A DNA stretch of 64,000 nucleotides from NCBI RefSeq assembly GCF_000743575.1, contig NZ_JQGC01000003.1, positions 62,001 to 126,000 of the forward strand. Direction: 5' to 3'. The stretch comes from Devosia riboflavina. GTDB taxonomy: Bacteria > Pseudomonadota > Alphaproteobacteria > Rhizobiales > Devosiaceae. Positions 61,651 through 64,000 of the stretch are shown here, one piece after another; position 1 is the first letter of the stretch, and the number at the start of each line of letters is the position of its first letter. Below the pieces are notes generated by a model. That model was given only the letters and a program-made list of their open reading frames with translations, was not told where the DNA came from and made no database searches. The position numbers were made by a program, and so were the translations under genes.

Positions 61651-62952
61651 CTACAAAACCCCCGGAAAATACTCCGCCATTCCCTTGGCCAAAAACGGCT
61701 TCAACGCCTCGATCCGCACCGAAAACAAGTCGCCATTGCATACCGAAATCGCATGCGGAAAGCCCGACAGGGTGAACATCACGGCATCCCCCGCTTCAAA
61801 GCGTATATCGAGTTGATCGACGATGGCCTGGTCCGTCAGGCACTCCTCCGCCAGTCCCTCGTCGAAGAGATCGGCGGGCACATTGTCCCGCACATAGGCG
61901 ACGAGATCGGCATTCGGCCCCCAGAAGAAGGCATCGGGATTGGCCGCCACCGCCTCGGCATCGGCCACCTCATCGACCGCCCCGCCCCATTGGCGCGGCA
62001 CGAAGGCGGAAAACACCGTCTTGAGATCAATCGGCTTTCCGGTCTCGACGTCAAAATTGTAGCTGTCGATGTGATTATAGGGATGCGCCCCGGTGCACCA
62101 CAGGCTCCCCGATTGCACCCAGCTCACCAGTCTTGGCGAGGCATAGCTCAGCGTCACCAGCTCGCCGTCATAGTCGCCCAGCGTGCCGCCCGTCCCGGTC
62201 ATATATTCGCCCTTGCCATAGGAGGCATAGCGGAAGGCCAGGCAATCGAAGGCTGCAAGGGTCATGCGGCCATGCCGCTCGGCGAGAATGGCATTGACCT
62301 TGTCCACCGGCGAACCATCGGCAAAGCCCGTCACCCGCGGAAAGGCGAATTTCGTGCGCGGATCCACGACATCGCGAAAGCTCGCGCCGCCGAGCGTCTG
62401 TTCCGGCCCCTCCTCAAAGGCCGTTTCGAGGAGGCTCATTTCATAAGGCGCCGCGCTCCAGTTGAGTCCGGCGCCATCCTGGAAACCGAGGGCGGCGGAT
62501 CGATCGTGGAGGCCAAAGGGCGTTGGCACCTCGGACGGGTCGAGGTCGCGCCAGGCGAGCACTTCGAGGGTCAGATCGACGGTTTTAGCCTTGCCGTCCA
62601 GCGCCGCGCGCGTCCCCGTCGCGATATACTCTTCCGGGTCATAGGTCAGCGTCCAGACCGCAGCCAGCGGCGGATCGACCGCATTGCCGGCGTCATCGGT
62701 CCGGCAGGTGGTTTCGTCGCATGGCGCTTCCTCGTGGAGCGTAAAGGCATTGCCCTCCTGCGAAACGGCGAGCAGCGGCACGTCGCCACCGGTATCTTTG
62801 TAGGTATATCGACCCACAACCGGCCCGCTTTTGGCATCGGTCAGTTCAACGAGAATCTCACGCCCATTGAGCGTGCCCATAAAAGTTCTGACCTCGTCGC
62901 CCAGAGCGGGCGTGGCAGCGAACAAAGCGAGCAGAATAGCGGCGTGGCGCAT
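61651..62952 (-). CDS. Secreted protein of unknown function (433 residues)
   Basis: A signal peptide (MRHAAILLALFAATPALG) leads to a mature beta-rich protein. Residues 20-150 look like one domain (FMGTLNGREILVELTDAKSG, VVGRYTYKDTGGDVPLL) and residues 170-430 another, which includes GSLWCTGAHPYNHIDSYNFD, a motif like that of DUF3298/RsiV-type periplasmic domains with conserved AHP and a LSGFPHAISVCNG end. Several cysteines may form disulfides. A GAGGAGATCC ribosome site precedes the ATG. The role is unknown; it lies next to a membrane acyltransferase-like gene on the same strand. Confidence 0.75.
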   Translation of the reverse strand: MRHAAILLALFAATPALGDEVRTFMGTLNGREILVELTDAKSGPVVGRYTYKDTGGDVPLLAVSQEGNAFTLHEEAPCDETTCRTDDAGNAVDPPLAAVWTLTYDPEEYIATGTRAALDGKAKTVDLTLEVLAWRDLDPSEVPTPFGLHDRSAALGFQDGAGLNWSAAPYEMSLLETAFEEGPEQTLGGASFRDVVDPRTKFAFPRVTGFADGSPVDKVNAILAERHGRMTLAAFDCLAFRYASYGKGEYMTGTGGTLGDYDGELVTLSYASPRLVSWVQSGSLWCTGAHPYNHIDSYNFDVETGKPIDLKTVFSAFVPRQWGGAVDEVADAEAVAANPDAFFWGPNADLVAYVRDNVPADLFDEGLAEECLTDQAIVDQLDIRFEAGDAVMFTLSGFPHAISVCNGDLFSVRIEALKPFLAKGMAEYFPGVL

Positions 62953-63007
62953 GGCGGATCTCCTCGCCCTCCATACCATGGCGCCCTGAACCGCGGCTGA
63001 AGATTTG

Positions 63008-64000
63008 TTATTGCGCGGGAGCGTCCAGCAGTTCGGGATAGATCAGCGCCGAACACTGGCGGTTGTTTTCGTCGAGTTTTGTCTGCTGCTCCGGGCTCAG
63101 CACGCCGGTATAGACCGCGTCCCACAGATCGTCCTCGTCGAGCCCTTCGAGCCCGCACTGGCAATAGGTGGTGCACATCTCCGCCGAAGTGCCGGCGCTT
63201 TCACACGTCGATTGGCACGAGCGCAAAAAGTCGGCTTCGCGCAAAGTGTTCTGCGTCCCCAAAAACATGGAGAGCGGCACGATCACCGCCAACAGGATGG
63301 GCTGGTGGATCAAATAGAAGGGCAGGCTCCAGCGCCCCAGAAAGGCAAAGGCGCGCGGCACTTTTCCCTTGGGCTGAATGGTCGCCAGTTTGGGCAGCAG
63401 CGCGACCTTGCCGAGCCGCGTCGCCAGGACACCAATCAGCACCGCCCCGAACCAGGGAAAGACCGGCACGAGATCATTGGTAATGGGCGGCACGACCCAG
63501 AAGCCGAGCCAGGAGAAAATCTTCTCGTCGAAGAGGATATTGGCAAAGAAGAAGGGCGGCAGGATGAAGGCCAGCGCCACCACCGCCACGACCACCACCG
63601 GCACGAAGAGAAACGGCAGCGCCATCAGCATGAAGAGCGCAATGGCATGCAGCACCCCGAAATAGACGAAGCTTTCCGGGAAGGCGATCAGCGTGCCCAC
63701 GGTGATCGCCACTGCCCCACCAAAGGCAAAAAGCCAGCGCCGCCAGAAACTCTTCCAGCGTATCCCCTCGCCATGCCCAAGCACCAGGCCCACACCGACG
63801 AGGAACAAAAAACTGGCAAGGATCGAGCGGGCAAAGAACACCCAGCGCGGGTCGAAACCCACATCGGCCGGCAAGAACCCAAAATACCATAGGTCCCAGC
63901 AGAGGTGGTAAAACGCCATGGCCAGAATGGCGACGCCGCGGGCAATGTCGATAACCGGCAGGCGCTGCCGACTGCTCGGAGACACCTCAGGCTCCAGCAT
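63008..64000 (-). CDS. DUF1624/HGSNAT-like membrane protein with Cys-rich tail
   Basis: A membrane protein of 330 residues if it starts at the ATG at the window edge. Residues 15-255 hold about seven helices and the family signs LPVIDIARGVAILAMAFYHL, LVGVGLVLGHGEG, FGVLHAIALFMLMALP and LGRWSLPFYLIHQPIL, as in heparan-alpha-glucosaminide acetyltransferase-like proteins. The last 65 residues are an unusual soluble tail with a CX3C...CX3CXC cysteine set (CQSTCESAG, MCTTYCQCGLEG) and a final cysteine. The acceptor of any acyl group is unknown. The start cannot be checked because the window ends there. Confidence 0.85.
   Translation of the reverse strand: MLEPEVSPSSRQRLPVIDIARGVAILAMAFYHLCWDLWYFGFLPADVGFDPRWVFFARSILASFLFLVGVGLVLGHGEGIRWKSFWRRWLFAFGGAVAITVGTLIAFPESFVYFGVLHAIALFMLMALPFLFVPVVVVAVVALAFILPPFFFANILFDEKIFSWLGFWVVPPITNDLVPVFPWFGAVLIGVLATRLGKVALLPKLATIQPKGKVPRAFAFLGRWSLPFYLIHQPILLAVIVPLSMFLGTQNTLREADFLRSCQSTCESAGTSAEMCTTYCQCGLEGLDEDDLWDAVYTGVLSPEQQTKLDENNRQCSALIYPELLDAPAQ

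Overview
The window reads as a high-GC alphaproteobacterial chromosome, most likely Hyphomicrobiales and Devosia-like. The support is a GcrA cell-cycle regulator preceded by a cluster of GANTC (CcrM) sites, CtrA-type TTAA-N7-TTAA sites, the ChvG/ChvI two-component pair next to pckA and a PTS-Ntr set (hprK, EIIA-Man type, HPr), and many short intergenic palindromic repeats of rhizobial type. I see no prophage, insertion sequence, rRNA, tRNA or CRISPR array. The genus is an inference; no 16S gene is present.

Layout. 1-2.4 kb: start of a chemoreceptor (cut by the window edge), ahcY and a DUF2937 protein. 2.4-6 kb: a quorum-sensing locus, luxR then luxI, with a processive glycosyltransferase 10 bp behind luxI. 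6-11 kb: hslO (Hsp33), argF, argD and gcrA. 11-16 kb: lipid genes (a specialised ketosynthase/acyl carrier pair, a TetR-regulated SGNH hydrolase, cfa). 16-19 kb: polA. 19-21 kb: two nuclease-fold genes bracketed by copies of one palindromic repeat. 21-29 kb: cytochrome b561, a degenerate receiver protein, an ABC exporter, a 38-residue membrane protein, an M29 aminopeptidase, DUF924, VOC and YARHG proteins. 29-35 kb: ptsH, manX-like, hprK, chvG and chvI, with pckA divergent. 35-42 kb: SleB-type cell-wall hydrolase with CtrA sites, HAD phosphatase, selO, gamma-carbonic anhydrase, PhoR-like kinase and PPK2. 42-44 kb: kdgK and a mannitol/fructuronate-type dehydrogenase, divergent (hexuronate use). 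44-52 kb: an RpiR-controlled catabolic cluster. 52-55.5 kb: amidohydrolase, TIM-barrel isomerase and diguanylate cyclase. 55.5-59.5 kb: siderophore ABC importer. 59.5-64 kb: LysR, TauE, a secreted unknown protein and an acyltransferase-type membrane protein.

How genes may work together. The most interesting group is 44.2-51.8 kb: ethanolamine-type permease, glutamine-synthetase-like ligase, iron alcohol dehydrogenase, aldehyde dehydrogenase, N-formylglutamate-amidohydrolase-like enzyme and a divergent RpiR regulator with a well-formed inverted repeat. Together they suggest gamma-glutamylation of an amino alcohol, two oxidations of its hydroxyl group, and hydrolytic release of glutamate. This is an inference. 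Other points of note: LuxI with Glu101 replaced by Asp, a palindromic repeat inserted in frame in a siderophore permease, a receiver with His in place of the phosphoacceptor Asp, and ahcY separated by about 27 kb from the PTS-Ntr cluster it usually follows in rhizobia.

Limits: all calls come from reading motifs and context; no database search was run. Long reading frames antisense to real genes are common in this GC-rich DNA and were left out.
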